From: a virus
DNA length: 41,192 nt
Direction: 5' to 3' (one strand)
IMG/VR virus record: IMGVR_UViG_3300022821_000008
Location: 1-41,192 of that record
Part shown: piece by piece, positions 6,081-15,048 of the stretch
How the letters are laid out: every line of letters starts with the position of its first letter
Numbering within the stretch: position 1 is the stretch's first letter
Notes under the pieces: model-generated
Told to the model about the DNA's origin: nothing
Database searches by the model: none
What the model saw: only the letters and a program-made list of their open reading frames with translations
Made by a program: the position numbers and the translations under genes

Positions 6081-6227
6081 ATGAACTTTATACTTGAAAC
6101 ATTATCGGAGTGTGGTGAAGCTTACGTATGGTTAATTATTTGCGCTATTGCCTACGTTATTGGTATATGTAAGAGTAGCGCCGCAACAAATTGTAGTGTG
6201 CACTACAAAAATGGGAGGATTAGGTAA
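6081..6227 (+). CDS. Tiny membrane protein, 48 aa
   Basis: 48 residues with RBS CAAGGAGC. A membrane helix (AYVWLIICAIAYVIGIC) is followed by a short polar tail. The stop TAA overlaps the ligase ATG (TAATG), which suggests translational coupling. A palindrome box (6191-6208) lies inside its 3' end and encodes CSVHYK there. No recognised family. Confidence 0.55.
   Translation: MNFILETLSECGEAYVWLIICAIAYVIGICKSSAATNCSVHYKNGRIR
6191..6208. promoter_or_regulatory. 18-bp palindrome box 5 (17/18)
   Basis: TTGTAGTGTGCACTACAA, one mismatch to consensus, within the end of the 48-residue ORF and about 20 bp before the ligase start. It would form a hairpin close to the ligase RBS. Confidence 0.75.
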
Positions 6228-7477
6228 TGCCCCCAAGAATCGGAGACCTTTTAAAAATAATCGAAGCAAGTAAGATAAGACTACCGCAAACAGGCACAGG
6301 TCGCAACCATCAGATAGTAGCTCGCGACCTTGAAGCCTGTATCGGAGATCACTTTTTAAAACGTGATTATAAAGAAGGTTCAGACGATTATAATCATATG
6401 GTATTGAGAAGGGCGTGGACTCCTATGAAAGCCTATAGATTTAACCAGTTAAAGCCCCTTGTACAGGAGCATGTACTTCAAGATGACAACGAATGGTTAG
6501 CAGAGCGCAAAATTAACGGCTGGCGGATGATGATTACCTTTATACCGCACACTACTCCGCGTTTTTGGGGCGGCAACTTGTCAACAGTCAATTTCCTCCC
6601 TACAGACTACACAAAACACGTCATACTCAAACATGGTTACAAGCCATATACAAAAAGCTATCCAGCGACTTCAACCAAATTCACAGACCTGTTAAAAAAG
6701 CCTTGCATACTTGATTGTGAGGTTATTGTTAAGGACAGAGATACAGAATTGAGTGATCATGCCTCCCTTATAAGAATACAAGAGATTTTAGGCTCAAATG
6801 CAGACAGGGCGCGACGGATGCAAGAAGAAGCTACCTTGTTATTTAAGGTCTTTGACCAAATAAACCCAAAATCCATGATGCAGTCATATTACAGTAGAAA
6901 ACTTGACGCCATTGAGAGTGTACTAACATTAAAACTACCTACAGAAAGCGCGTTATGGCAGTTTGACCATGTTCATACACACGCCAAGGATAAGAAGGCC
7001 TACGCGCACAAAATATGGAAAGAAGGTGGCGAAGGTATTATACTCAAACATAAATTAGCAATGTACACCCCAGGCAGTAGACTAAGAACCCACCAAATCA
7101 AAGTTAAACGCAGCCACAGCGACATGGTAGGCGATGATATAGATGCTTTCATTACAAGGACTTTTGAAACCCCTGAGTGGTCGAAATTAGGGTTAATCGG
7201 TGGCGTTGAGTTGTCTCTATACCTCAAAACAGGTGATTCTTTAGACGAACACGTTATAGCCAAGGTAACAAGCATACCAGATCATATACGTAAGGCACTG
7301 ACAGACGATCCAGAAGCATGGTTGAATAAAGTAGTTGTTTGCGATGGTCAGGATTTGTCAGCACGTAACAGACGGTTACTCCACGCTAAAGTAGCGTGGA
7401 GTAGAGGAGTACGTAAGGATAAGAACCCTAACGATTGTATAATGGAGTTGGGAGAAATAACGGGGGTGAAGTTTTGA
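6227..7477 (+). CDS. ATP-dependent DNA ligase
   Basis: 416 residues, a nucleotidyltransferase-type ligase. The adenylation motif is KING (catalytic Lys95 in AERKINGWR; the usual KxDG with Asp replaced by Asn). Later motifs: CILDCEVIV (motif III), GGEGIILKH (motif IV) and HQIKVKR (motif V). The last third (about 300-416) fits an OB-fold domain. It seals nicks during replication of the phage genome. It is coupled to neighbours on both sides (TAATG at its start, TGATG at its stop). An N-terminal region of about 60 residues precedes the adenylation domain. Confidence 0.88.
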   Translation: MPPRIGDLLKIIEASKIRLPQTGTGRNHQIVARDLEACIGDHFLKRDYKEGSDDYNHMVLRRAWTPMKAYRFNQLKPLVQEHVLQDDNEWLAERKINGWRMMITFIPHTTPRFWGGNLSTVNFLPTDYTKHVILKHGYKPYTKSYPATSTKFTDLLKKPCILDCEVIVKDRDTELSDHASLIRIQEILGSNADRARRMQEEATLLFKVFDQINPKSMMQSYYSRKLDAIESVLTLKLPTESALWQFDHVHTHAKDKKAYAHKIWKEGGEGIILKHKLAMYTPGSRLRTHQIKVKRSHSDMVGDDIDAFITRTFETPEWSKLGLIGGVELSLYLKTGDSLDEHVIAKVTSIPDHIRKALTDDPEAWLNKVVVCDGQDLSARNRRLLHAKVAWSRGVRKDKNPNDCIMELGEITGVKF

Positions 7478-7650
7478 TGACACTTTTAAATTTTATAAAC
7501 AGTTTATTCCAAGTCACGTTAGAACTGGACGGAAATATTGACAAGCTTAATACTGAAACTGTACAGTACCAATACGCGTTAGAGAAGTGCGCTGAAAGGA
7601 GCATGAGAGTAAGCACCACGATTAAACATGTCATGGCGCATTGGTTATGA
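7477..7650 (+). CDS. Small helical protein between ligase and helicase
   Basis: 57 residues from the ATG that overlaps the ligase stop (TGATGA). Helical and probably coiled (NFINSLFQVTLELDGNIDKL). Its stop overlaps the helicase start (ATGA), so it sits tightly coupled between two replication genes. No function recognised; perhaps an accessory subunit. Confidence 0.55.
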   Translation: MTLLNFINSLFQVTLELDGNIDKLNTETVQYQYALEKCAERSMRVSTTIKHVMAHWL

Positions 7651-9263
7651 TCCCCGAACCGTTTCCTCATCAAACAACAGCACTGCTTAAACTACGTAGC
7701 CTACCCTATGCTGCATTATTCAGTGATATGGGTACGGGGAAATCACGTATAGCAATAGACTGGTTCATCTATAAGAATCAGCACGAAGGGTCAGACAGAA
7801 TCGTTGTCATTGCTCCATCAGTAGTAGGGCGACAATGGATTGACGAACAATTGCCGATACATTGTGGTGTACACTACAAAGCACACGCATATGAGTCTAA
7901 GTACACGAAAAAGGCAATCAGAAAACTTGACAATTTTATCATGTCAGCTAAGTACGGCAAAGGCATCCACATACTTTGTATTCATTATGAAGTTTTCGCA
8001 GCAAAGAAAGGGCGTGAGATAGTTAACCAGTTTTTGTCCACCAGTAAGAATACACCTATCTTTATAGTGGACGAGTCAAGTCGTATAAAGAATCCTGATG
8101 CTAAGAGCGTTAAAAATATCACAGCGTTAAGGGCAGCTAAAGCCTACCCAAACTCTTTCCGTATGATAATGAGTGGTACACCCGCAAGCAAGAGTCCGGT
8201 AGATTTGTGGTCACAATTTGATTTCCTTACAAACAATTATTTCAATTGCGGTTATGTTGTATTTAAATCTATACACTCAGTCAGAGCATATAAAAAGATC
8301 AAGGTTAAAGGGCGATTGGTAGCCATTGAGACGACACTTGATAGAGACACCTATGACAAGATAAAGAAGATCATAACAAAGAACACCAAGAACGGCAAAC
8401 TTCACGATGCAGTACCGGCAATGGTTCAAAAGAGATTTGGTATAACAAGCGAGGATTTTTGGTTTGTGTTAAACTCTCCAAGATTTCAGCGATTCAAGAA
8501 CATGGACAAACTACAGGAGAAAATAGCACCTGTAACGTATGCGGTTAAGTTAGACGATTGCGTAAAAATACCTCCTAAGATATACCAGAAAATATCTTGT
8601 GGTCTAAACTCAGAACAGAAAAGGTTAATCAAAGACCTTATTAAATATAGCGCCACAGTATACGACGATGAAATGTTGACAGTTGACATTAAAGCCTTAA
8701 TGGGGTTAAGAGTGTTGCAAATATGCGGAGGAAATTTTAGCCACCTTACAGATTTAGAGGGTAAGTTTGGAACAACACCAATTAAAGGCGTTAACAGTAA
8801 GATACAGTACCTTATGAACGACATTCCAGAGATAGGATCACAGCAGTTTCTTATTTGCGCTGTTTATACGCCGGAGATACTTGCGATACATAAACAAGTT
8901 AGTAAGATAACTGATATCGGCATGTTATATGGTAAGACACCACAGAATGAGCGCGATAGAGTGCTAACAGATTTTAAAGCTGGACACTTACAGGGCATTG
9001 TAATGAATCCCTTTGTCGGCGGTTATGGTTTGAACCTACAGATGGCAAGGGTTCAGTATTGGTACAGCAGGAACTACAGGACAGAGGTTAGACTTCAAGC
9101 AGAGGATAGGCTCCACAGGATAGGTACAGTTAAAAGCCCCATCTATAAAGACCTATTGAGTGATATTAGTTTTGAGCGCGATGTGTTAGAGGTATTACAA
9201 GAAGGTAAAGATGTTAATTCAGTCTTTGTTAATAAGGCAGTGAACGAGATATTTAAAGTGTAG
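7647..9263 (+). CDS. SNF2-family DEAD/DEAH helicase
   Basis: 538 residues from the ATG at 7647, which overlaps the previous stop (ATGA); an in-frame TTG two codons earlier is less likely. Superfamily 2 motifs: Walker A DMGTGKS (residues 27-33), motif II VDESS (141-145), motif III MSGTPASK, and the C-terminal SNF2 signature GYGLNLQMA followed by QAEDRLHRIG. It resembles phage SNF2-type helicases placed near DNA polymerase and SSB genes and probably supports replication or recombination. A palindrome box lies inside the coding sequence at residues 71-77, and the stop codon lies in another. Confidence 0.88.
   Translation: MIPEPFPHQTTALLKLRSLPYAALFSDMGTGKSRIAIDWFIYKNQHEGSDRIVVIAPSVVGRQWIDEQLPIHCGVHYKAHAYESKYTKKAIRKLDNFIMSAKYGKGIHILCIHYEVFAAKKGREIVNQFLSTSKNTPIFIVDESSRIKNPDAKSVKNITALRAAKAYPNSFRMIMSGTPASKSPVDLWSQFDFLTNNYFNCGYVVFKSIHSVRAYKKIKVKGRLVAIETTLDRDTYDKIKKIITKNTKNGKLHDAVPAMVQKRFGITSEDFWFVLNSPRFQRFKNMDKLQEKIAPVTYAVKLDDCVKIPPKIYQKISCGLNSEQKRLIKDLIKYSATVYDDEMLTVDIKALMGLRVLQICGGNFSHLTDLEGKFGTTPIKGVNSKIQYLMNDIPEIGSQQFLICAVYTPEILAIHKQVSKITDIGMLYGKTPQNERDRVLTDFKAGHLQGIVMNPFVGGYGLNLQMARVQYWYSRNYRTEVRLQAEDRLHRIGTVKSPIYKDLLSDISFERDVLEVLQEGKDVNSVFVNKAVNEIFKV
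7862..7879. promoter_or_regulatory. 18-bp palindrome box 6 (17/18), inside the helicase gene
   Basis: TTGTGGTGTACACTACAA, identical to the box at 4353-4370, here in coding sequence (codons for CGVHYK). A coding copy argues that the sequence is kept for a DNA or RNA role rather than as a plain intercistronic terminator. Confidence 0.75.
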
Positions 9264-9275
9264 TGTACACTACAA
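9258..9275. promoter_or_regulatory. 18-bp palindrome box 7 (17/18)
   Basis: GTGTAGTGTACACTACAA. It contains the helicase stop codon and runs straight into the AAGGAG of the next gene, so RNA folding would place a hairpin against the Shine-Dalgarno. Confidence 0.8.
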
Positions 9276-9287
9276 AGGAGACTAAGT

Positions 9288-9869
9288 ATGACAACGGACA
9301 TCGGTTTGAGGCATCTACAAGATGCAGCAGAAAAAGAGGACGGAGTACAACAGACGGACAGCTTATTGAAGTTAACCGCATTAGCAGCCCAATGGATAGA
9401 GCGTAAGGCAGAGTATATTCTCTTGGAACACAGAGCAGCAGAAGCAAAGAAGCTGTTTAATAAGACGTCACAAGAGGACATACCAAACGCTATGATGGAA
9501 GTTGGCCTGAGTGAGTTGAAGCTTACAGACGGACAGAAGATAAGCTTTAAAGAGGACGTGTCCTGTTCCATTAAGGATTATAACAAGTTGGATGAATTTC
9601 TAACTGAGCGCGGTGAGGACGGTATGATGAAGATCACGCTGGAAGTTGGCAAAGTTCCTAAGAGCATCTTGCGTATGATCCTCAAAGACCTTACTGAGAA
9701 GTACGACATCAGCGCGATGCCAAAACAGTTCGTGCATCCCGCGACTATAGCAGCGTACATAAGGCGACTATGCGGAATTGACGGTAAGACAGTTGCCGAA
9801 GTTGCAGTAGCAGATATTGACGAGACGATGTTGAGTATCTACAGATACTACAAAACCACTATTAAATAA
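9288..9869 (+). CDS. Phage replication-region protein, unknown function
   Basis: 193 residues, RBS AAGGAG. A helical N-terminal half (ERKAEYILLEHRAAEAKKLF) leads into KLTDGQKISFKEDVSCSI and then a C-terminal part with VHPATIAAYIRRLC. This layout recalls a recurrent phage family found next to helicases and ssDNA-binding proteins, loosely similar to Gp157-type proteins, but I cannot name it securely. It is probably soluble and cytoplasmic. Its position between helicase and SSB-like genes suggests a recombination or replication accessory role. Confidence 0.6.
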   Translation: MTTDIGLRHLQDAAEKEDGVQQTDSLLKLTALAAQWIERKAEYILLEHRAAEAKKLFNKTSQEDIPNAMMEVGLSELKLTDGQKISFKEDVSCSIKDYNKLDEFLTERGEDGMMKITLEVGKVPKSILRMILKDLTEKYDISAMPKQFVHPATIAAYIRRLCGIDGKTVAEVAVADIDETMLSIYRYYKTTIK

Positions 9870-9880
9870 GGAGACACAAA

Positions 9881-10654
9881 ATGGCTAAGACTAAAAGCGC
9901 AACACCCGATGAAATGAACAAAATGTTTCAAGATTACGAAGGCGACAAGGGCGGATTTGAGGACATGAGCGGAGACACTCAATCTGTACCATTTATTAGA
10001 TTGTTACAGGAGCTTTCTCCACAGGTACGTAAAACCAAACCTGAATTTATGGAAGATGCGAAAGTTGGTATGTTAATTAATACCATTAATAACCATCTGT
10101 ACAAAACCCCGTTAAGGTTCGTGGTTGGGAAGTTTGAACGTTACTATATTGAATGGCGGCCTAATCGCGGTGGATTTGCTGGCGTACACGCTATCGAATC
10201 CATTGAAAAACGTATCGGCGACGATCTTATTGCAGATGACGGCTGGAAGATAGTTCACCCAGGCACAGGTAATGAGTTCATGGACACCTACGTCTATTAC
10301 GTTATCATGCCCGATCATTTAGAGGACGGCGTTTGCATCTTTAGCCTGTCTTCCAGTCAGTTGAAGGAGGCTAAGAAGCTTAACCGCAACTTGCGCTCAA
10401 TTATGATCCCTGGAACAACACAAAGGGCGCTACCGTTCTTTATGATCTGGAACTACGAAACAATTGCGATGAAAAATGATAAGGGAGAGTGGGTTGGGCC
10501 AAAGTTTACTCTAGAGAGTTTTGTTACACAGGAGCAATTGGCTCACGTAACAGAGACACGGCTTGAATTGCCAAACAAAACCATTGACTATAAGCTGTTA
10601 GAGCAGGATGCTGGTAAACCCTCAACGGCAGCCGGAGACGATGTCCCGTATTAG
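9881..10654 (+). CDS. Putative single-stranded DNA-binding protein
   Basis: 257 residues, RBS AAGGAGAC. It resembles a phage family usually placed next to replication helicases: an N-terminal VPFIRLLQELSPQV segment, then a beta-rich core with aromatic residues (FERYYIEWRPNRGGF) and a LPFFMIWNYET segment. The C-terminus ends in GDDVPY, like the acidic D-D-I-P-F tip by which bacterial SSB recruits partner proteins. That tip supports an SSB role, though the core is not the standard OB-fold sequence of bacterial SSB. Its end overlaps the start chosen for the next gene. Confidence 0.6.
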   Translation: MAKTKSATPDEMNKMFQDYEGDKGGFEDMSGDTQSVPFIRLLQELSPQVRKTKPEFMEDAKVGMLINTINNHLYKTPLRFVVGKFERYYIEWRPNRGGFAGVHAIESIEKRIGDDLIADDGWKIVHPGTGNEFMDTYVYYVIMPDHLEDGVCIFSLSSSQLKEAKKLNRNLRSIMIPGTTQRALPFFMIWNYETIAMKNDKGEWVGPKFTLESFVTQEQLAHVTETRLELPNKTIDYKLLEQDAGKPSTAAGDDVPY

Positions 10655-11060
10655 CGAAGACGCTTATGAAGTGATGGGTTTGCGTGTGGCTTGTGCAGAA
10701 GTGCAGGTCACACGCCCTTTTTCGCTTGAGAAGCAGGTCTACGTATATCTAAAACGTGTGTTTAATAAAGCGGGTTGGAAGTTTATACGTGTAGATACCC
10801 AAGGTCAACAAGGTTTTCCAGATTGCTTATGCCTAAGAGGTTCTAAGTACGTTTTAATAGAAGCTAAGATGCTTAAAACCAAAAAGCTGACAAATGTACT
10901 TGACAATATGGTATTTCAACCTGGGCAAATCCCCTTCATGCTACAAGCACTTATCAAAAAACAAAGTTACTTGCTTATCGTTGCTAAAGATAACAAGCTA
11001 CTAATAATAGGAGATAACTACTATGTTCGGTCAATGTCTTATTACCCCTACGATACTTGA
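10641..11060 (+). CDS. VRR-NUC-like PD-(D/E)XK nuclease
   Basis: 139 residues from ATG 10641, with GGAG just upstream; an in-frame ATG at 10608 lies further inside the SSB-like gene. The nuclease signature is GFPDCL followed after about ten residues by LIEAK (PD...ExK), preceded by KFIRVDTQGQQ, typical of VRR-NUC / Holliday-junction-resolvase-like enzymes of phages. It probably cuts branched or flapped replication intermediates. It overlaps both neighbours (14 bases with the SSB-like gene, 38 with the next nuclease). Confidence 0.78.
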   Translation: MSRISEDAYEVMGLRVACAEVQVTRPFSLEKQVYVYLKRVFNKAGWKFIRVDTQGQQGFPDCLCLRGSKYVLIEAKMLKTKKLTNVLDNMVFQPGQIPFMLQALIKKQSYLLIVAKDNKLLIIGDNYYVRSMSYYPYDT

Positions 11061-11679
11061 TTCATATGAGTTCGCTAAAAGCGCACCACCATCTTGGAAA
11101 GTTAGAGCAGAGGAAGGTTTTTTAGCAAAGTTAAGGCGTGAGAAGGCTGAGTATCCTGCGTGGGTCGCTAAAGGACAGGCTTTTGAGGATACCGTTGTGC
11201 GAGTTTGTAATGCACACCACCATAATCGTATGAAAACTGATCCAATTAAAAAAGGCTCGGAACTTTTCAAAGAAGTAGCTGCAAAGTGTATAGGCGGAAA
11301 ATTCCAAGAAAAGTTATCGAAGCAGCTTGACATAGACGGAGAAAAGGTCTTCTTATTCGGGTACTGCGATGTCACTTTTCCGACTCTTACAATTGATTTA
11401 AAGACAACACTCAACTATAAAGGCCCAAGTAAGTATCTTAATGGGCATCAGCATTTGTTCTACTCTTTTATGCGCAATGTTCCAAAGTTCCAGTATATCG
11501 TTGTTCAATGGTCAAGCGAAGATGCGATAACAATTCAAGCTGTCCATACAATTGATTATACAGCTCCAGAAATAGGTATACTTGAAGCTGATATACGTAT
11601 CAAGATAGCGAACTTCTTTGACTACCTGAGAACAAACAATCTTTGGCAGGACTACTACTCAATTTTCTCTAAAAATTAG
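11023..11679 (+). CDS. RecB-like PD-(D/E)XK nuclease
   Basis: 218 residues, RBS ATAGGAGA. Signature: FEDTVVRVC helix, then GYCDVTFPTLTIDLKTT (D...DxK) and GHQHLFYSFM (a Q-containing helix), as in RecB/Cas4-type exonuclease domains. It likely acts in phage recombination or host DNA degradation. Two different PD-(D/E)XK nucleases side by side suggest separate structural specificities. No helicase domain is fused; the UvrD-like helicase is encoded two genes downstream. Confidence 0.72.
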   Translation: MFGQCLITPTILDSYEFAKSAPPSWKVRAEEGFLAKLRREKAEYPAWVAKGQAFEDTVVRVCNAHHHNRMKTDPIKKGSELFKEVAAKCIGGKFQEKLSKQLDIDGEKVFLFGYCDVTFPTLTIDLKTTLNYKGPSKYLNGHQHLFYSFMRNVPKFQYIVVQWSSEDAITIQAVHTIDYTAPEIGILEADIRIKIANFFDYLRTNNLWQDYYSIFSKN

Positions 11680-11687
11680 GTAACAAT

Positions 11688-13310
11688 ATGAAGCAATTGC
11701 GCCAATTTTCAAACGACTTTGCTACGTTGTTTGCAGGCAGCAAAGATTGTTACGGTATACACGTTCCTGAAAAGACTGTCAAAGATGGAGAGAAGGCTAA
11801 AGGCAAATCATTTACAAAAACAGAGCCGTTAGCAGAACTTACCTATTTAAGGCACTTACATGGCGAAGTGAGCTTAGGAGTTGTACCGATAAATAGGGAT
11901 GGCGACATATCTTTTGCAGCTATAGACGTTGACGAGTATCCGTTAAACCCTGTTAAATACCTAACCATGTTACGCAAGGCTAAACTTCCTTTGGTGGGTT
12001 GCAGGAGCAAGAGCGGTGGGTTACACCTCTATTGTTTCTTCAATCCACCTGTAAAGGCAGCTACAGCTATACCCTTAATGGACAACATTAGGGAGTTACT
12101 TGGTTTACCGGCAGATACAGAGATATTTCCTAAACAAACAGCATTAGCAGAAGGTGGAGCGGGTAACTGGATAAACTTACCATACTACGCTGCGGAAAAG
12201 ACTCAACGGTACGCCTACAGTAGCGACGGTAAAGAGTTGCCGTTATCGGTATTCCTTACCAATACAATGTCGTTGCGTACCACACCTAAAGCGTTAAAGA
12301 GCGCATTAGATGCAGCACCATTGGCAGAAGCTCCACCATGCCTACAAAAATTGTTCTTAGCAGGTGGAGCAGATGAAGGACACTTCACTAAGTATATGTT
12401 CAATTGCGGCATATACCTAAAAGCAAGGTTCGGTGAAGCGTTTGCAGAGAACTTACATTTATTAAACAATAACGCGTTAGAGCCGTTAGACTATACTACA
12501 TTAGACACTACTGTTATAGCAGCGTTAAATAAGAAAGACTACCATTACGCTTGCAGCGATCCGTTGTTAAAAGAACACTGCGTAAAAGATGTTTGTGGTA
12601 CGCGTAAATACGGAGTAGGTGGTCAGTTTGTTAGCGATTTTGAGTTTGGTCAGTTAAAAAGATTCAAGGGTGACGACGACGATGAGTATTACACATGGGA
12701 AGTTAACAGTATAGCATTTGTACTTTACGGTATAAAAGACTTAATGGGACAAGACAGGTTCAGAGCCTTATGCGGTAGTAAGTTGAACAAAATTCCAAAT
12801 AAGCTTAAAGAAATGGTTTGGATTAAAATAATAAATAATGCGTTAGCCAATGTTATAGAGGTTGACGATGGAATAGGCGCAGGAATGTCGGATAGAGCGC
12901 ACTGGCAGGATAAGGTTGGTGAGTTTCTATCCACACGAAGAGCTATAAGGAGAGAGCAACTATTAGAGGGGCTTGTATATTTAAGGGGCGATAAGCTTTA
13001 CTTCAAAACTTCTATACTACAAGAACATCTACTGCAATGTCAGACGTTACGAGGAGTAACAAAGATACAGCACAGGAGATTGCTAATGGACTACGGGGTG
13101 CAGCGTGGATCTATACGTATTAATCACAAACCTATGAACTTTAATTTTGTTGAGCTTAAATTCCAACACAAGAAAGGGCGGTTGATAGATATTGATAGAA
13201 ACCCTGAACGTGACAAGTTAGATATTAAGAAGAAGGCACTTAAAAAAGCTAAGGAAGAAGGTAATTATAAGGAAGTGGCTATGGACTTTAAAGAAGAGGA
13301 GAAGTTTTGA
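11688..13310 (+). CDS. Archaeo-eukaryotic-type primase (TOTE-like)
   Basis: 540 residues. The N-terminal domain carries the AEP motifs: hhhDhD as FAAIDVDEY (Asp80, Asp82), SGGLHLYCFF with the catalytic His113, and a conserved GNWINLPYY (159-167). This matches the TOTE-conflict type of phage AEP primase. A middle helical region is followed by a cysteine cluster (Cys289, Cys298, Cys303 before RKYGVGG) that could bind zinc or Fe-S. The C-terminal 230 residues are unassigned and end in a basic/acidic tail. It synthesises primers for the family A polymerase. The stop overlaps the next ATG (TGATGA). Confidence 0.8.
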   Translation: MKQLRQFSNDFATLFAGSKDCYGIHVPEKTVKDGEKAKGKSFTKTEPLAELTYLRHLHGEVSLGVVPINRDGDISFAAIDVDEYPLNPVKYLTMLRKAKLPLVGCRSKSGGLHLYCFFNPPVKAATAIPLMDNIRELLGLPADTEIFPKQTALAEGGAGNWINLPYYAAEKTQRYAYSSDGKELPLSVFLTNTMSLRTTPKALKSALDAAPLAEAPPCLQKLFLAGGADEGHFTKYMFNCGIYLKARFGEAFAENLHLLNNNALEPLDYTTLDTTVIAALNKKDYHYACSDPLLKEHCVKDVCGTRKYGVGGQFVSDFEFGQLKRFKGDDDDEYYTWEVNSIAFVLYGIKDLMGQDRFRALCGSKLNKIPNKLKEMVWIKIINNALANVIEVDDGIGAGMSDRAHWQDKVGEFLSTRRAIRREQLLEGLVYLRGDKLYFKTSILQEHLLQCQTLRGVTKIQHRRLLMDYGVQRGSIRINHKPMNFNFVELKFQHKKGRLIDIDRNPERDKLDIKKKALKKAKEEGNYKEVAMDFKEEEKF

Positions 13311-14695
13311 TGAATAAGCGTACGATATATGGGCCTCCAGGTACGGGCAAGACTACGCACTTAATGTCCCTTATCATGGAAGACCTGAAAACGACACCAC
13401 CTAACAGAATTGCGTTTGTATCTTACACTAAGCAAGGCACGTATGAAGGAGCTAAGAGAGCGCACAAAGAGTTCAACCTCAAAGCTACTGACACACCGTT
13501 CTTCCGCACTATACATTCACTATGTTTTAGGGAACTTGGTATGCGCAAGTACGATATGCTACAACGTAAACACTATAAAATGTTATCTGAGAAGATAGGC
13601 ATAACTTTTACCGGCTACTACACGCAGGACTTCACAAGCCCGAATGACGCGTACCTTCATGCACTAAGCATGGAGCGCCATAACCCTGAACTATCAGCGC
13701 AAATATCTAAGCATATGAACGCTAAAAAGTATGACTATATAAAGCTGAACTACGCAGCTATTAAAAAGCAGTTGGGTATAAAGGACTTTGATGACTTATT
13801 AGCTGACTACTTAGAGTTCTGCAAACCATTTGACGTTGATACAGCTTACATTGACGAAGCTCAAGACCTTACACCATTACAATGGAAGGTTGTTAAGCAC
13901 ATGTTCAAGAACGCGAAGAAGATAGTTATAGCCGGAGACGATGACCAGAGCGTGTATGAATGGTCTGGTGCGGACACTAAACAGTTTCTAAGTTTCTCTA
14001 AGGAAAGCACAACATTGCGTAAGAGTTATAGACTTCCAGAGCAGGTATGCGAGCTTGCTGCCAACATATCGAAGGACATAGCCTTTCGTAAAAAGAAGGA
14101 CTTTATATCCAACGGCGAAGAAGGTGTTATATCAAGAGCAGCTAACTTACTCAACGCTGATATAGAAGGCGGAGAATTAATCTTAGCGCGTACTAACTTC
14201 AAATTGCGGGAACTTTGCGACGAATTGGAAATGATGGGCGTTTATTATATAAGGAAGGGTTTTGCTTGTGTTGAACCCACTACACTTAAAGCAATCAACA
14301 CATACAAGCAGTTTTCGGCTGGCGAATGTCCAATGCAAGAGGTTAAGAAGTTTGGTAATATATTTAAAGAGGTTTCACTTTCAAAACCTTGGCAAGACGT
14401 TATAGACAAACCAAAAGCTAAAATTGCCTTTTATGAAAGGTTATTTAGACCTGGCAGGGGCGGTTTAGAACGAGAACCCGTCCTATTAGAGACTTTTCAT
14501 AGCTCAAAAGGCACAGAAAACGATCATGTCATCGTATCCCCTGATCTTTCATTTAGGGTCAGTAATGAGTTTGAAAAGCAAAGGGATGCCGAGCTAAGAT
14601 GCCTCTATGTCGGGATGACCAGAACAAAAAACCGACTGACTTTGCTTGCTCCAAGTTGGAAAAGATATTATCCAGCAAAATATTTTAAATTTTAA
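13310..14695 (+). CDS. UvrD/Rep-like superfamily 1 helicase
   Basis: 461 residues from the ATG overlapping the primase stop, with GAGGAG upstream. SF1 motifs in order: Walker A GPPGTGKT (8-15), motif II YIDEAQDLTPLQW, motif III AGDDDQSVYEWSGA, motif IV LRKSYRLP, motif V FHSSKGTENDHVIV, motif VI YVGMTRTKNRLTL. It is shorter than UvrD (about 720 residues) and resembles compact phage or Dda-like helicases. It is the likely motor of the phage replisome with the SNF2 protein, since no DnaB-type hexameric helicase is visible. Confidence 0.9.
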   Translation: MNKRTIYGPPGTGKTTHLMSLIMEDLKTTPPNRIAFVSYTKQGTYEGAKRAHKEFNLKATDTPFFRTIHSLCFRELGMRKYDMLQRKHYKMLSEKIGITFTGYYTQDFTSPNDAYLHALSMERHNPELSAQISKHMNAKKYDYIKLNYAAIKKQLGIKDFDDLLADYLEFCKPFDVDTAYIDEAQDLTPLQWKVVKHMFKNAKKIVIAGDDDQSVYEWSGADTKQFLSFSKESTTLRKSYRLPEQVCELAANISKDIAFRKKKDFISNGEEGVISRAANLLNADIEGGELILARTNFKLRELCDELEMMGVYYIRKGFACVEPTTLKAINTYKQFSAGECPMQEVKKFGNIFKEVSLSKPWQDVIDKPKAKIAFYERLFRPGRGGLEREPVLLETFHSSKGTENDHVIVSPDLSFRVSNEFEKQRDAELRCLYVGMTRTKNRLTLLAPSWKRYYPAKYFKF

Positions 14696-14713
14696 TTGTA
14701 GTGTACACTACAA
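14696..14713. promoter_or_regulatory. 18-bp palindrome box 8 (perfect consensus)
   Basis: TTGTAGTGTACACTACAA, a perfect 18-bp palindrome directly after the helicase stop; it abuts the AAAGGAG of the next gene. In RNA it could fold as a 7-bp stem with a GUAC loop beside the ribosome site. Confidence 0.85.
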
Positions 14714-14723
14714 AGGAGAACAA

Positions 14724-15029
14724 ATGCAGACATCAGAGTTTAATGCGCTACTTGCAGAAAGAATCAAAAAGATCGCTGATACACTTGAGAGTAAAGGGTC
14801 AGAGTATTCTTCTAAATCAGACCGTTTACACAATTTTAAAAGCGCGGGACAGATAACAAACACCACGCCACAGAAAGCCCTTTGGGGCATGGCAATGAAA
14901 CACCTTGTATCAGTAGTTGATTTGCTTGAGGGAAGGCTTGAGAATAACCGTACTAATATAGACGAGAAAATAGGGGACATGATTAACTATCTAATACTTC
15001 TTGAAGCGTTATTTGAGGACATGAGATAA
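14724..15029 (+). CDS. DUF1599-type nucleotide-modification-associated protein
   Basis: 101 residues from ATG 14724, behind AAAGGAG. It matches the DUF1599 / nucleotide-modification-associated domain pattern: KGSEYSSKSDRLHNFK, then ALWGMAMKHLVSVVDL and DEKIGDMINYLILLEALF. Such small all-helical proteins accompany phage nucleotide metabolism and DNA modification genes; some resemble MazG-like pyrophosphatases. The catalytic role is not proven. Placed directly before the DNA polymerase. Confidence 0.72.
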   Translation: MQTSEFNALLAERIKKIADTLESKGSEYSSKSDRLHNFKSAGQITNTTPQKALWGMAMKHLVSVVDLLEGRLENNRTNIDEKIGDMINYLILLEALFEDMR

Positions 15030-15048
15030 AGCAATTAGGAGCAAGCAA

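Noticed and set aside
4353-14713. Reading the 18-bp palindromes as ordinary intrinsic terminators
   Set aside because: No U-run follows them, the stem is AT-containing and short when a loop is allowed, and one copy is inside a coding sequence.
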